From assembly GCA_026400375.1 (NCBI GenBank), contig JAPLPG010000235.1:20248-84247 (forward strand): a DNA stretch of 64,000 nt. The letters are read 5' to 3'. This DNA is from Novosphingobium sp. (GTDB lineage Bacteria; Pseudomonadota; Alphaproteobacteria; Sphingomonadales; Sphingomonadaceae). Within the stretch, counting starts at the first letter, position 1. The number at the start of each line of letters is the position of its first letter. Made by a program: the position numbers and the translations under genes. Positions 24,430-32,799 of this stretch are shown here, one piece after another. The notes under the pieces are model-generated. The model was not told the DNA's origin, made no database searches, and saw only the letters and a program-made list of their open reading frames with translations.

Positions 24430-25449
24430 ATGCGTATCGTTTCCGGCATCCAGCCCACCGGCAATCTCCACCTCGGCAATTATCTGGGTGCGATCCGGAA
24501 CTGGGTGCGCATGCAGGACGAATGGTCGGCCAAGGGCGCGCAGTGCCTCTATTTCCTCGCCGATCTGCATGCCATCTCGATGCCGCACGATCCGGTGGAA
24601 CTGGCCGCCAACACGCGTGAAATGGTTGCGGCGCTGGTGTCCTGCGGGATCGATCCCGACAAGTCGATCCTGTTCAACCAGGCGCAGGTGCCGGCCCATG
24701 TCGAACTGCAGTGGCTGCTCAATGGCACCGCGCGGATGGGCTGGCTGAACCGGATGACGCAGTGGAAGGACAAGGCCGGCAAGAACCGCGAAGGCGCCTC
24801 GGTCGCGCTGTTCACCTATCCGGTGCTGCAGGCCGCCGACGTGCTGCTCTATCAGGCCACGCACGTTCCGGTGGGCGAGGACCAGAAGCAGCATCTGGAA
24901 CTGGCGCGCGACATCGCGCAGAAGTTCAACAACGATTTCTGCGCCGAAGGTGCGCCGCTGTTCACCCTGCCCGATCCGATCATCCCGCCTGAAGCGGCGC
25001 GGATCATGTCGTTGCGCGATGGCTCGGCCAAGATGAGCAAGTCCGATCCTTCGGACATGAGCCGCATCAACCTGACCGACGATGCCGATGCGATCATGCA
25101 GAAGGTGAAGAAGGCCCGCACCGATCCCGAACCGCTGCCCGCAACGGTCGAGGGACTGGCGGGCCGCCCGGAAGCCAACAATCTCGTCGGCATTTATGCG
25201 GCCATGGCAGGAACTTCGCCCGCCGATGTGCTGGCGCAGTTCGAAGGCAAGGGCTTTGGCCAGTTCAAGCCGGCTCTTGGCGAACTGCTGGTCGAAACGC
25301 TGTCGCCAATGGCGGCCCGCTATCGCGAATTGCGCCAGGATGGCGAGGCGCTTGATGCGATTCTGGCCAAGGGCGCGTTGAAGGCGCGCGATCTTGCCGC
25401 TCCCACTCTGGCACGCACCTACCAGGCGTTGGGGCTGGTCAGGGGTTGA
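24430..25449 (+). CDS. trpS: Tryptophan--tRNA ligase
   Basis: 339 residues, class I aminoacyl-tRNA synthetase charging tRNA-Trp. The HIGH-type motif is '[15 protein letters not shown]' (residues 11-25) and the KMSKS motif is '[14 protein letters not shown]' near residue 201. '[34 protein letters not shown]' is the usual Trp-binding region. The length is normal. It is likely in an operon with murJ (10-base gap), an arrangement common in alphaproteobacteria. Confidence 0.96.
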   Translation: MRIVSGIQPTGNLHLGNYLGAIRNWVRMQDEWSAKGAQCLYFLADLHAISMPHDPVELAANTREMVAALVSCGIDPDKSILFNQAQVPAHVELQWLLNGTARMGWLNRMTQWKDKAGKNREGASVALFTYPVLQAADVLLYQATHVPVGEDQKQHLELARDIAQKFNNDFCAEGAPLFTLPDPIIPPEAARIMSLRDGSAKMSKSDPSDMSRINLTDDADAIMQKVKKARTDPEPLPATVEGLAGRPEANNLVGIYAAMAGTSPADVLAQFEGKGFGQFKPALGELLVETLSPMAARYRELRQDGEALDAILAKGALKARDLAAPTLARTYQALGLVRG

Positions 25450-25639
25450 TTTTGCGGCAGAATGTTGCGGAAGATTACGCGCCTGCAACATATGTTACAG
25501 ACTCCATTCAACGTGCATTCAGCACTTCCTGTCCAGAAAGGCGGCATGCTAAGCAGAGATGCGTCCGGCATGTTCGTTGGCAGGCCAAGGGGTCCGCAGC
25601 GAGCCATGGGGCGGCGGACGGCACGATAGGAGTCGCAGG

Positions 25640-26407
25640 ATGAAAATGCCTTTGCCAAACAATCCGAGTTCGCGCGCCCAACGTTCGCCTTTGCAGCGTC
25701 GGCTTCTCGGCCTTTCGGCGGTGTCGCTGATGCTGGTCACGCTGTCCGGCTGCGCCACCCCGTTCAAGGCCGACGTGAAGCGCTTCCAGACCCAGCTTCC
25801 GGCGCCGACCGGGCAGTCCTTCGCGGTGGTTGCCGATGATCCGCGCGATGCCGGCGGGCTCGAATTCGCGCAATATGCCACGCTGGTCGGACGGCAGATG
25901 GAAAAGCTGGGCTATCGCCCGGCCAATGCCGATGTCGCCGACCTGATCGTGAAGTTTGATTACGGCATCGATGGCGGGCGCGATCGCGTGCGCTCCACCG
26001 GTTTCAACGACCCGTTCTGGGGCGGTTGGGGTGGCTGGGGCGGCTGGGGTCCGGGCTGGGGCCCTGCCTATGGCCGAGGCTGGGGCCGTCGCGGCTTTGC
26101 CGGTGGCTTTGGCGGCGGCTGGGGCTGGGGCTGGAACGATCCGTTCTTCTTCGGCGGCAACGGCTGGGGCGGCGGAGTCGATGTGGTCACCGTCTACACT
26201 TCGGGCATCGACCTGAAGATCGATCGCCGCGCCGATGGCCAGCGCCTGTTCGAAGGCAAGGCCGAGGCTGCGTCGCAGTCCAACCGCCTGTCCTACGTGG
26301 TGCCCAACCTGGTCGAGGCGATGTTCACCGATTTCCCCGGAAACAACGGGGAAACCGTCAGGATTTCCATCGCTCCTGAAAAGAAGACGGTGAAGCGGGT
26401 CAACTGA
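25640..26407 (+). CDS. DUF4136 lipoprotein with Gly/Trp-rich insert
   Basis: 255 residues from the ATG at 25640, preceded by AGGAGTCGCAGG. The lipobox is 'LMLVTLSGCATPF' (Cys near residue 37). The DUF4136 core is 'SFAVVADDPRDAGGLEFAQYATLVGRQMEKLGYRPANADVADLIVKFDYGIDGG' and, after the insert, 'IDLKIDRRADGQRLFEGKAEAASQSNRLSYVVPNLVEAMFTDFPGNNGETVRISI'. Between them, residues about 123-177 are a glycine/tryptophan run (FWGGWGGWGGWGPGWG and on), probably flexible and surface exposed. The function is unknown; it is in the periplasm or outer membrane. Confidence 0.85.
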   Translation: MKMPLPNNPSSRAQRSPLQRRLLGLSAVSLMLVTLSGCATPFKADVKRFQTQLPAPTGQSFAVVADDPRDAGGLEFAQYATLVGRQMEKLGYRPANADVADLIVKFDYGIDGGRDRVRSTGFNDPFWGGWGGWGGWGPGWGPAYGRGWGRRGFAGGFGGGWGWGWNDPFFFGGNGWGGGVDVVTVYTSGIDLKIDRRADGQRLFEGKAEAASQSNRLSYVVPNLVEAMFTDFPGNNGETVRISIAPEKKTVKRVN

Positions 26408-26445
26408 TCCTGAAGTGCACCTAACTGCACCTAGCAGCACCAAGA

Positions 26446-26475
26446 GGGGCCTTGCAGCGATGCGAGGCCCCTTTT
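26446..26475. terminator. Intrinsic terminator between the DUF4136 gene and dut
   Basis: GGGGCCTTGCA-GCGA-TGCGAGGCCCC is an 11-bp stem (one G-U pair) followed by CTTTTTC on the plus strand. It sits between two convergent genes, 38 bases after the lipoprotein stop and just past the dut stop. It terminates rightward transcription and could act weakly in the other direction. Confidence 0.88.
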
Positions 26476-26943
26476 TCAGCCCTTCAGCGCGGCCAGTCCG
26501 CCGGTCGATCCGAACCCGCCTTCGCCACGCGCGGTGGCTTCGAGTTCGGTGACCTCGACCCAGGTCCCGCGCGTGACCGGCGCGACGACCAGTTGCGCCA
26601 CGCGGTCGCCCCGGCGGATCGAGAAGCTCTCGGTGCCGAGGTTGATCATGATCACTTTCAGCTCGCCGCGATAATCGCTGTCGATCGTGCCCGGTGTGTT
26701 GGGAACGGTGACGCCGTGCTTTAGTGCAAGGCCCGAGCGGGGGCGCACCTGGATTTCGTAACCTGCTGGAATCGCGATGGAAAGTCCGGTCGCCACGGCA
26801 TGACGCGCGCCGGGGACAAGGTCGAGGTCCTCGGCCGCGACCACGTCCATCCCGGCAGCACCATCGGTGGCGTAGGCAGGAAGGGGCAGGCCCTCGCCGT
26901 GGGGCAGGCGCTTTACGAGGACGGGGACTTCAGGCGATGGCAT
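26476..26943 (-). CDS. dut: dUTP diphosphatase
   Basis: 155 residues from the ATG at 26943; the TTG six bases earlier in the track is less likely. Trimeric dUTPase that hydrolyses dUTP to dUMP. The five motifs are visible: '[14 protein letters not shown]' (1), '[15 protein letters not shown]' (2), '[20 protein letters not shown]' (3, catalytic Asp), '[14 protein letters not shown]' (4) and the C-terminal '[11 protein letters not shown]' (5). It overlaps the end of coaBC by 14 bases, so coaBC and dut are translationally linked, a common pairing. Confidence 0.95.
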   Translation of the reverse strand: MPSPEVPVLVKRLPHGEGLPLPAYATDGAAGMDVVAAEDLDLVPGARHAVATGLSIAIPAGYEIQVRPRSGLALKHGVTVPNTPGTIDSDYRGELKVIMINLGTESFSIRRGDRVAQLVVAPVTRGTWVEVTELEATARGEGGFGSTGGLAALKG

Positions 26944-28240
26944 CAGCAATTCTTTCGATCAAAGCGGCGGCGGCGGCGGCCTTGGGCAGTTCGGGCAGGC
27001 TTTCCACGCCAGCGGCGGTGACGATGTGCAAGCCATTGATTTCCCCGCCCATTGCATGGGTGGCAACATCGTTGGCGACGATCCAGTCGGCCCCCTTGCG
27101 CAGCAGTTTGGCGCGGGCGTGGTCGAGCACGTCGTTGGTTTCCGCGGCAAAGCCGACGACCAGCGCAGGGCGGCGGTCAGACTGGCAGAGCGAGGCCAGA
27201 ATATCGGGATTTTCAACCAGTTGCAGCGGCGGGACTTGGCCGGACCCGTCCTTCTTGATCTTCTGCGCGGCTTCCCCGGCGCTGCGCCAATCGGCCACCG
27301 CGGCAACCATGATCGCGACATCGGCGGGCAGGGCGGCCTCGACCGCCGCCGACATCTGCCGCGCCGTTTCCACATCGATCCGCGTAACCCCTTGCGGCGT
27401 ATCGAGATTTACGGGGCCTGCGATCAGCGTGACCCTGGCACCGGCCCGCGCGGCGGCGGCGGCGATGGCAAAGCCCTGCTTCCCGCTCGACCGGTTGGCG
27501 ATGTAGCGCACCGGGTCGATCGGTTCGTGCGTGGGGCCCGCGGTGATCAGCACGTGCTTGCCGGCGAGGCATCCTTCGACAGGCTCAGCCCCTTCGACAG
27601 GCTCAGCCCCTTCGACAGGCTCAGGACGGGCGGGGTCGTGGTCGGTACTTTCTCCAGACCCCGATCGTGCTGAGCTTGTCGAAGCACAAAGCCCCAACAT
27701 CCGCGCAATTTCTTCAACGATCGCAATGGGTTCCGGCAGCCGCCCGGGGCCGAATTCGCCACACGCCATCGCGCCGTCATCCGGCTCCATAACGCTCACG
27801 CCATCGCCGCGCAGCGTGGCGATGTTGCGGACCGTGGCCGGGTGATGCCACATGCGCACGTTCATCGCGGGCACGGCCAGCACCGGCTTGTCGGTGGCGA
27901 GCAGCAGCGTGGTGGCAAGATCGTTGGCAATGCCGCCTGCCATCCGCGCCATCAGGTCTGCCGTGGCCGGGCACACGACCACAAGATCGGCCTGCCGCGA
28001 CAGCTGGATGTGGCCCATCTCGACCTCGTTCTTGAGGTCCCACAGCGTTGTATGGACGGGATTTTCGCTGAGCGCGGCCAGCGTCATCGCGGTAACGAAG
28101 TGCGCGCCGCCTTCTGTCAGCACGCAGGTGACATCGGCCCCCTGCTTGCGCAGCAGGCGCACCAGTTCGCAGGCCTTGTAGGCCGCGATGCCGCCGCCGA
28201 TGATGAGCAGGATGCGCCGACTGTTCATGGTGCCGTTCAT
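26930..28240 (-). CDS. coaBC: Bifunctional phosphopantothenoylcysteine decarboxylase/synthase CoaBC, with repeat-encoded linker
   Basis: 436 residues from the ATG at 28240 (a second ATG at 28228 is possible). The N-terminal flavoprotein CoaC has '[23 protein letters not shown]', the catalytic His in '[22 protein letters not shown]', '[11 protein letters not shown]' and the lid Cys in '[16 protein letters not shown]'. The C-terminal CoaB has '[34 protein letters not shown]'. Together they make 4'-phosphopantetheine for CoA. Between the domains, '[13 protein letters not shown]' and three 'EPVEGA' units are encoded by dispersed repeat DNA inserted in frame. dut overlaps downstream. Confidence 0.94.
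   Translation of the reverse strand: MNGTMNSRRILLIIGGGIAAYKACELVRLLRKQGADVTCVLTEGGAHFVTAMTLAALSENPVHTTLWDLKNEVEMGHIQLSRQADLVVVCPATADLMARMAGGIANDLATTLLLATDKPVLAVPAMNVRMWHHPATVRNIATLRGDGVSVMEPDDGAMACGEFGPGRLPEPIAIVEEIARMLGLCASTSSARSGSGESTDHDPARPEPVEGAEPVEGAEPVEGCLAGKHVLITAGPTHEPIDPVRYIANRSSGKQGFAIAAAAARAGARVTLIAGPVNLDTPQGVTRIDVETARQMSAAVEAALPADVAIMVAAVADWRSAGEAAQKIKKDGSGQVPPLQLVENPDILASLCQSDRRPALVVGFAAETNDVLDHARAKLLRKGADWIVANDVATHAMGGEINGLHIVTAAGVESLPELPKAAAAAALIERIADAIA
27571..27687. repeat. Dispersed REP-like repeats inserted in frame within coaBC
   Basis: Three head-to-tail copies of CCTTCGACAGGCTCAGCC, and about 60 bases on an inverted copy 'GTGCTGAGCTTGTCGAAGCAC', lie wholly inside the coaBC reading frame. 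On the coding strand they read as [16 protein letters not shown] and as CASTSSARS. The insertion falls exactly in the loop between CoaC and CoaB, so both enzyme halves keep their motifs. Confidence 0.92.
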
Positions 28241-28341
28241 GGCCGCGCTTGTGCATTGGCCTGCGGCTGGGCGCAATCCTTTTGCGTGTGCGGCGCGGTT
28301 GGGGCAGTGTCGGGCAGGACTTCACGATTGAGGAATGGCCG

Positions 28342-28740
28342 ATGCGACTGATCCTTACGGCGCTGGTGTTTCTGGCCGGACTGTTCGACCTGTTCCTTGC
28401 CATCAGCTTTCTGACCGGCCCCGAACAGGCGGCGCGGGGGTTTGGCATTGCGGCGACCGGAATCGGTGGAATATCGACAATCCGGGCAGACTTTACCGCA
28501 TTCTTCGGCGTGGCGGCGGTGTGCATGATGTGGGGCGCGTGGCGGCGCAATGCCGATCTGCTGCTGGTGCCCGCGCTGCTGTTCGGCACGTCTTTCGTCG
28601 GCCGGGCGATCAATCTTGGCGTGACCGGCGCCCATCCCGGCTGGCCGGTGCCGATGGCGGTGGAAGCAGCGCACGTGCTGCTGATGCTGGCGGCCTGGCG
28701 GATGCTGCCGCATCACAAGCTTGACGAGATTGCAGGGTGA
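28342..28740 (+). CDS. DUF4345-like small membrane protein
   Basis: 132 residues from the ATG at 28342; the track adds 31 unsupported codons. Four hydrophobic segments: 'LILTALVFLAGLFDLFLAISFL', 'FTAFFGVAAVCMMWGAW', 'LLLVPALLFGTSFVGRAINLGV' and 'VEAAHVLLMLAAWRML'. A conserved-looking 'IRADFTAFFG' precedes TM2 and 'GRAIN' ends TM3, the pattern I associate with DUF4345 proteins. Function unknown. Its stop overlaps the GTG of the cupin gene, so they form a two-gene unit. Confidence 0.75.
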   Translation: MRLILTALVFLAGLFDLFLAISFLTGPEQAARGFGIAATGIGGISTIRADFTAFFGVAAVCMMWGAWRRNADLLLVPALLFGTSFVGRAINLGVTGAHPGWPVPMAVEAAHVLLMLAAWRMLPHHKLDEIAG

Positions 28741-29117
28741 GCGCGCGGGCATATCCGCTGGGGCCGTGGTTCGCGCATCTGACAGGTGGCGCGCAGTGCC
28801 TGCCCGTGGAGGTCGATGCCGCGTTCTGGGAAACCGGCGTCGGGGCCCTTCCTCCCGGCCGCCTGGTCAGCATGTTCGAGAGTGCCGAGGATTGGAAGGT
28901 GTGGGAATGCCACCCATCGGGCGAGGAACTGATCATCCAGATCGACGGGGGGATGGTGCTGGTGCTGGATCGGGGCAGTAGCCTTGAGCGTGTGCCTTTG
29001 CAGGCAGGCGAGTTCGCCATCGTGCCGCAAGGGGTGTGGCATACCGCTGATGTGATTGCGCCGGGCAGGGCGATCTACATCACGCCGGGCGAAGGCACCC
29101 AAAGCCGCGAGCGCTAG
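28737..29117 (+). CDS. Small cupin-domain protein
   Basis: 126 residues from a GTG at 28737 overlapping the previous stop (GTGA). A single cupin fold: 'SGEELIIQIDGGMVLVLDRG' with 'LQAGEFAIVPQGVWHTADVIAPGRAIYITPGEGT'. The second motif keeps one His (GVWHTADV), while the first motif has Glu-Glu in place of the usual HxH, so metal binding would be weak or different. It is cytoplasmic, of unknown substrate, and co-translated with the DUF4345-like membrane protein. Confidence 0.82.
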   Translation: MSARAYPLGPWFAHLTGGAQCLPVEVDAAFWETGVGALPPGRLVSMFESAEDWKVWECHPSGEELIIQIDGGMVLVLDRGSSLERVPLQAGEFAIVPQGVWHTADVIAPGRAIYITPGEGTQSRER

Positions 29118-30214
29118 GCCCGGCGCGCTTTCCATTGTGCCCATAGCGTCAACACCGCGCGCTGGGCGGGGCGTTCGAAGCGGGCGTGGCTGATGAAGCC
29201 TGCGGCGATCGCCAGGCTGACATAGAACACCAGGAACCAGGGCTGGCGCGCAATGTCGCGGCTGGTGCCGGTGGCATCGATCAGCAGGACCAGCGCAAGC
29301 TGGATCGGGATGTGCCAGAGGTAGATGCCATAGGAGGCATCGCCCAGTTTCTGGCCAAATTTCAGGCGGCCCTGTTCGTCCCCCAGATCGGCGGCAAGCA
29401 TCAGGAACAGGACGGCAAACGTGCCGGCGATGGTGGCGGCATCGCCCTCGGGGAAGGTCGCCTTGAACCAGAAGGCGCCGACCAGCAGCGCCATGCCCAG
29501 CGGCAGCAGCGTGGCCGGGCGCAGCCAGCCCTTCAGCAGCGCGCCATAGGCCGCGCAACCGAGGAAGAAGTAGCCAAGGCAGGACAGGACGTCCTTGTTC
29601 GGCGCTTCGATCAGCATCACCCACAGGAAGACCGTGCCCAGCACCGCCGCCAGCACCAGCGGCGCGCGGCGCAGCACGGGGATCAGGAAGAAGAACGCGA
29701 GGTAGGCGAGAATTTCGGTGGAGAGCGACCACGAGGGGCCGTTGAACGACTGGTTTTCCTGCCAGCCCCAATAGTGCATCAACGGGATCGACAGGAGGAA
29801 GTGCTTGATATCGTTGGTGTGGTAGATGAACTCCGTGCCACTGCGGGCAAAATAGAGGCTTTGCAGCACGGCCATCAGGCCCAGCGTCAGCAGGTGCAGC
29901 GGCCACAGCCGCGCCATGCGCGCGGGCCAGAAGCGGGCCTTGTAGCTGGCGTCGGCAAGATAGACGTGGGCGAAGACGAAGCCCGACACCGCCCAGAAAT
30001 ACTGCACGGCAGTGTGGCCGTGATTGTAGAACCAGCTGAGCCATTCGTACCAAGGCTGGATCGCGCGGTTGACGTTCACATGGTACGGCACCGGCGGCAC
30101 GAAAATGTGCTGGTAGTGCCAGAAAAGCACCATGATCGCCGCCAGCAGGCGCGACAGATCGAGCGCGTGGAAATGGCGCTTGGGCGCGCGCAGGTGCGAG
30201 AGGTCTTGAGCCAA
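29114..30214 (-). CDS. Acyltransferase-3 (OafA-type) membrane protein
   Basis: 366 residues with a probable TTG start at 30214; no ATG or GTG precedes the first helix. It is an integral membrane acyltransferase with about ten TM segments. The family motif is 'HALDLSRLLAAIMVLFWHYQH' (the R..A...V..H pattern with the essential His). 'FWAVSGFVFAHVYL' and 'FWPARMARLWPLHLLTLG' (R-R..R-L-W-P) follow, then 'GPSWSLSTEILAY' (SW) and 'SYGIYLWHIPIQ'. Members transfer acetyl or other acyl groups to surface sugars or lipids; the acceptor is unknown. It starts 13 bases after the ubiB stop and overlaps the cupin gene end. Confidence 0.88.
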   Translation of the reverse strand: MAQDLSHLRAPKRHFHALDLSRLLAAIMVLFWHYQHIFVPPVPYHVNVNRAIQPWYEWLSWFYNHGHTAVQYFWAVSGFVFAHVYLADASYKARFWPARMARLWPLHLLTLGLMAVLQSLYFARSGTEFIYHTNDIKHFLLSIPLMHYWGWQENQSFNGPSWSLSTEILAYLAFFFLIPVLRRAPLVLAAVLGTVFLWVMLIEAPNKDVLSCLGYFFLGCAAYGALLKGWLRPATLLPLGMALLVGAFWFKATFPEGDAATIAGTFAVLFLMLAADLGDEQGRLKFGQKLGDASYGIYLWHIPIQLALVLLIDATGTSRDIARQPWFLVFYVSLAIAAGFISHARFERPAQRAVLTLWAQWKARRA

Positions 30215-30227
30215 GGGGCGGGCTTCT

Positions 30228-31790
30228 TCAGCCCCACCAGCCGAGGGCGTGGGTGCCGATCACGGCCGCGCCGCCTGCGAGGAACGTGGCGATCTGGCCG
30301 AGCAGGCCGGGGCCGCGCCTGCGGCGCTTGCGCTGCCACATCAGTTCGACCTTGGGCAGCGGTGCGGCTTCGGGCGCGCCGCCCTTGGGGGGGAAGCGGT
30401 CCTCGATGCGGCGGATCAGGTCGGGGATGCGCAGCAGGGTCTGGGTGTCTTCGCGGATGCGGTCCGAGATGGCGGCTTCCGGGCCGAGTTCGTCGCGCAC
30501 CCAGGCACGGACGAAGGGCGCGGCGGTTTCCCACATGTTGATCGCCGGATCGAGCTGCGTGGCGATGCCTTCGACCATGACCATGGTTTTCTGCAGAAGC
30601 AGCAGGTGCGGCTGGGTCTGCATGTCGAAATCGCGGGTGATCGCAAACAGCCCGTCGAGCATCTGGCCGACCGAGAGTTCGGAAACGGGCTTGCCACGCA
30701 TCGGTTCTCCGACTGCGCGCAGGGCCGTGGCGAATTCGTCGACCGAATGGAAGCTGGGCACGTATTGCGCCTCGAAATGGATCTCGGCGACGCGGCGGTA
30801 GTTGCCCGTGGTCAGGCCATAGAGAATCTCGGCGAGCCATTGGCGGGCGCGGCGATCGATCCGCCCCATGATGCCGAAATCGATGGCCACGATGGTGCCG
30901 TCCTTGTCGACGAACAGGTTGCCCTGATGCATGTCGGCGTGGAAATAACCGCCGTTGATGGCCTGGGTGAGGAAGGCCAGGACGAGCCGCTGGGCAAGTT
31001 CGCGGCGATCGTGCCCTGCGGCATCGAGCGCGGCTGTATCGCTGATCTTGACCCCATCGATCCAGTCGAGGGTCATGATCCGGCCGTTGGTGCGGTCCCA
31101 ATCGATGGCCGGGATGCGGTATCCGGCGTGGGCGCGCATCGTGTCGGCGAGTTCCGAGGCCGAGGCGGCCTCGCGCCGCAGATCGAGTTCGCGCACTGTC
31201 CAGCGCTTGAAATTGGCGATGACCATGCGCGGGCGCAGGCGGCTGACTTCGGCCCCGCCCAGCGCCTCGAGGTGGGCGGCGGCCCATTCGTAGGTCTCGA
31301 TATCGCGCGTGAATTTCTCGCGCACGCCCGGGCGCAGGATCTTGACCGCGACCTTGCGGCCTTCGGTGGTGACCGCGCTGTGGACCTGCGCGACCGAGGC
31401 CGCGCCGATGGGATCGGGATCGAACGCGGAAAACAGCGATTCGAGCGGCTTGCCGAAAGTGCTTTCGATCTCGCGGCGGATCAGCGCGAAATCGATGGCG
31501 GGTAGCTTGTCCTGCAATTCCAGCAGGTTGTGCGCGGCTTCCTCGCCCACAAGATCGGGGCGGGTGGCCAGCGTCTGGCCCAGCTTGATCGCGGCAGGGC
31601 CGATGGCGCGGAAGGCTCCGGCGTAATCGGGCGTTTTCGGCTGGATCGTCCCGAAACGCGCGATCTTGCACAGCGTGCGCACCGGGCCGGGGGTGTTGGG
31701 ATCATTCTCGATCCCGCGCAGCGCGCCGTGGCGGGCAAGCGTGCGGCCCCAGCCGAGCAGGCGGCGGATATGCGTGGCGGGGAGAGTCAT
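30228..31790 (-). CDS. ubiB: UbiB-type atypical kinase/ATPase for ubiquinone biosynthesis
   Basis: 520 residues. The ADCK/UbiB signature is 'AIGPAAIKLGQTLATRPDLVG' (KxGQ, residues 68-72). The Ala-rich loop is 'IGAASVAQVHSAVTTEGRKVAVKILRPGV', and the catalytic region is 'INGGYFHADMHQGNLFVDKDGTIVAIDFGIMGRI' near 280-310. A C-terminal hydrophobic segment (IATFLAGGAAVIGTHALGWWG) anchors it in the inner membrane. It supports coenzyme Q synthesis through ATPase activity rather than protein phosphorylation. It lies downstream of ubiE, separated by an inverted repeat pair. Confidence 0.94.
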   Translation of the reverse strand: MTLPATHIRRLLGWGRTLARHGALRGIENDPNTPGPVRTLCKIARFGTIQPKTPDYAGAFRAIGPAAIKLGQTLATRPDLVGEEAAHNLLELQDKLPAIDFALIRREIESTFGKPLESLFSAFDPDPIGAASVAQVHSAVTTEGRKVAVKILRPGVREKFTRDIETYEWAAAHLEALGGAEVSRLRPRMVIANFKRWTVRELDLRREAASASELADTMRAHAGYRIPAIDWDRTNGRIMTLDWIDGVKISDTAALDAAGHDRRELAQRLVLAFLTQAINGGYFHADMHQGNLFVDKDGTIVAIDFGIMGRIDRRARQWLAEILYGLTTGNYRRVAEIHFEAQYVPSFHSVDEFATALRAVGEPMRGKPVSELSVGQMLDGLFAITRDFDMQTQPHLLLLQKTMVMVEGIATQLDPAINMWETAAPFVRAWVRDELGPEAAISDRIREDTQTLLRIPDLIRRIEDRFPPKGGAPEAAPLPKVELMWQRKRRRRGPGLLGQIATFLAGGAAVIGTHALGWWG

Positions 31791-31807
31791 GCCGTGGCGA
31801 AGCGCTT

Positions 31808-31921
31808 AAGCCCCATCCTCTTCAGAGGAGGGGGTTTGGGGGTGGTGTGGTTTGGGCGAGGTGGTTTGGCGGAACGCACCACCCCCCGGCCCCCTCCTCT
31901 GAAGAGGAGGGGGAGGAGATA
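31808..31921. repeat. Inverted pair of palindromic repeats between ubiE and ubiB (REP doublet)
   Basis: 'CCTCTTCAGAGGAGGGGGTTTG' and, about 75 bases on, its inverted counterpart 'CCCCCTCCTCTGAAGAGGAGG'. Each contains the palindrome-like CCTCTTCAGAGG core, a G-run and GGTGGTG/CACCACC at its inner side. The pair can fold into one long stem in the ubiE-ubiB transcript. It resembles a bacterial interspersed mosaic element. Confidence 0.85.
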
Positions 31922-31935
31922 AGTAGAAGGCACCG

Positions 31936-32673
31936 TCACACCTTCCACCCCGAATGGATGGCGACGAGGCCGCCGAGTATCGGTTCCACCTTGGTGCGCT
32001 TGAACCCGGCGGTGCGGATCATCGCTTCGAATTCGGGCATGGCGGGGAAGCGGCGGATCGATTCGATCAGGTAGCGGTAGGATTCGGCATCGCCCGCGAT
32101 CATCTGGCCCAGCCTTGGCACCAGCTTGTGCGAATAGGCATCGTAGATCTCGGAGAAGCCGGGCCACTGCGTGGTCGAGAATTCGAGGCAGAAGAAGCGG
32201 CCGCCGAACTTCAGCACGCGGTGCGCCTCGGCCAGGGCGCGGTCGATGTGCGTCACGTTGCGGATGCCGAAAGCGATGGTGTAGGCATCGAAGCTGCGAT
32301 CGGGAAAGCTGAGTTCCTCGGCGTTCTGGCGCGACCATTCGAGGCCTTCCAGCCCGCGCTTGGCGGCGCGTTCGATGCCGACATCGAGCATGTCCTGGTT
32401 GATGTCCGACACGGTGATCGCCGCGCCCGATGGCGCCATGCGAAACGCGATGTCGCCGGTGCCGCCGGCCATGTCGAGGATCGTCTCCCCGCTCTGCGGG
32501 CGCACACGGCGGACGAACTTGTCCTTCCACAAGCGGTGCATGCCGACCGACATGGCATCGTTCATCACATCATACTTGCGGGCGACCCCGGAAAAGATCG
32601 CGCCGACGCGGTCTTCCTTCTGGTCTGCGGGAATGTCTTCGTAGCCGAACGATGCGGTTTCAGGAGTCGTCAT
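31936..32673 (-). CDS. ubiE: Ubiquinone/menaquinone methyltransferase UbiE
   Basis: 245 residues from the ATG at 32673 (MTTPETASFGYEDIP). It is an AdoMet C-methyltransferase acting on the demethylated quinone ring. Motif I is 'ILDMAGGTGDIAFRMAP'. The UbiE signatures are 'YDVMNDAMSVGMHRLWKD', 'NAEELSFPDRSFDAYTIAFGIRNVTHIDRALAEAHRVLKFGGRFFCLEFS' and 'YRYLIESIRRFPAMPEFEAMIRTAGF'. The track's 24 extra codons are upstream promoter DNA. It heads the leftward ubiE-ubiB(-acyltransferase) unit and diverges from the small HTH-like gene. Confidence 0.95.
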   Translation of the reverse strand: MTTPETASFGYEDIPADQKEDRVGAIFSGVARKYDVMNDAMSVGMHRLWKDKFVRRVRPQSGETILDMAGGTGDIAFRMAPSGAAITVSDINQDMLDVGIERAAKRGLEGLEWSRQNAEELSFPDRSFDAYTIAFGIRNVTHIDRALAEAHRVLKFGGRFFCLEFSTTQWPGFSEIYDAYSHKLVPRLGQMIAGDAESYRYLIESIRRFPAMPEFEAMIRTAGFKRTKVEPILGGLVAIHSGWKV

Positions 32674-32719
32674 GTCAGTGCCTCTACCGGAGAGGCTAGT
32701 CTGTCGCAAATGGCAATCA

Positions 32720-32755
32720 GGGTAAAAGCTTTTAGCAAAAATCATTTTGCATAAA
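32720..32755. promoter_or_regulatory. AT-rich palindromes in the ubiE / HTH-like gene promoter region
   Basis: AAAAGCTTTT (32724-32733) and GCAAAA-ATCA-TTTTGC (32735-32750) lie side by side in an otherwise AT-rich 126-base divergent region. They could be an operator or a hairpin; they lie 50-75 bases before the start of the small HTH-like gene. Confidence 0.45.
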
Positions 32756-32799
32756 GCACGGATGATAGTATGACGGATTGATCAAAAGGAGATTGAACC

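Noticed and set aside
30076-31671. 531-residue ORF overlapping ubiB on the same strand
   Set aside because: Frame-shifted shadow of ubiB with no domain; ubiB carries all kinase-like motifs.
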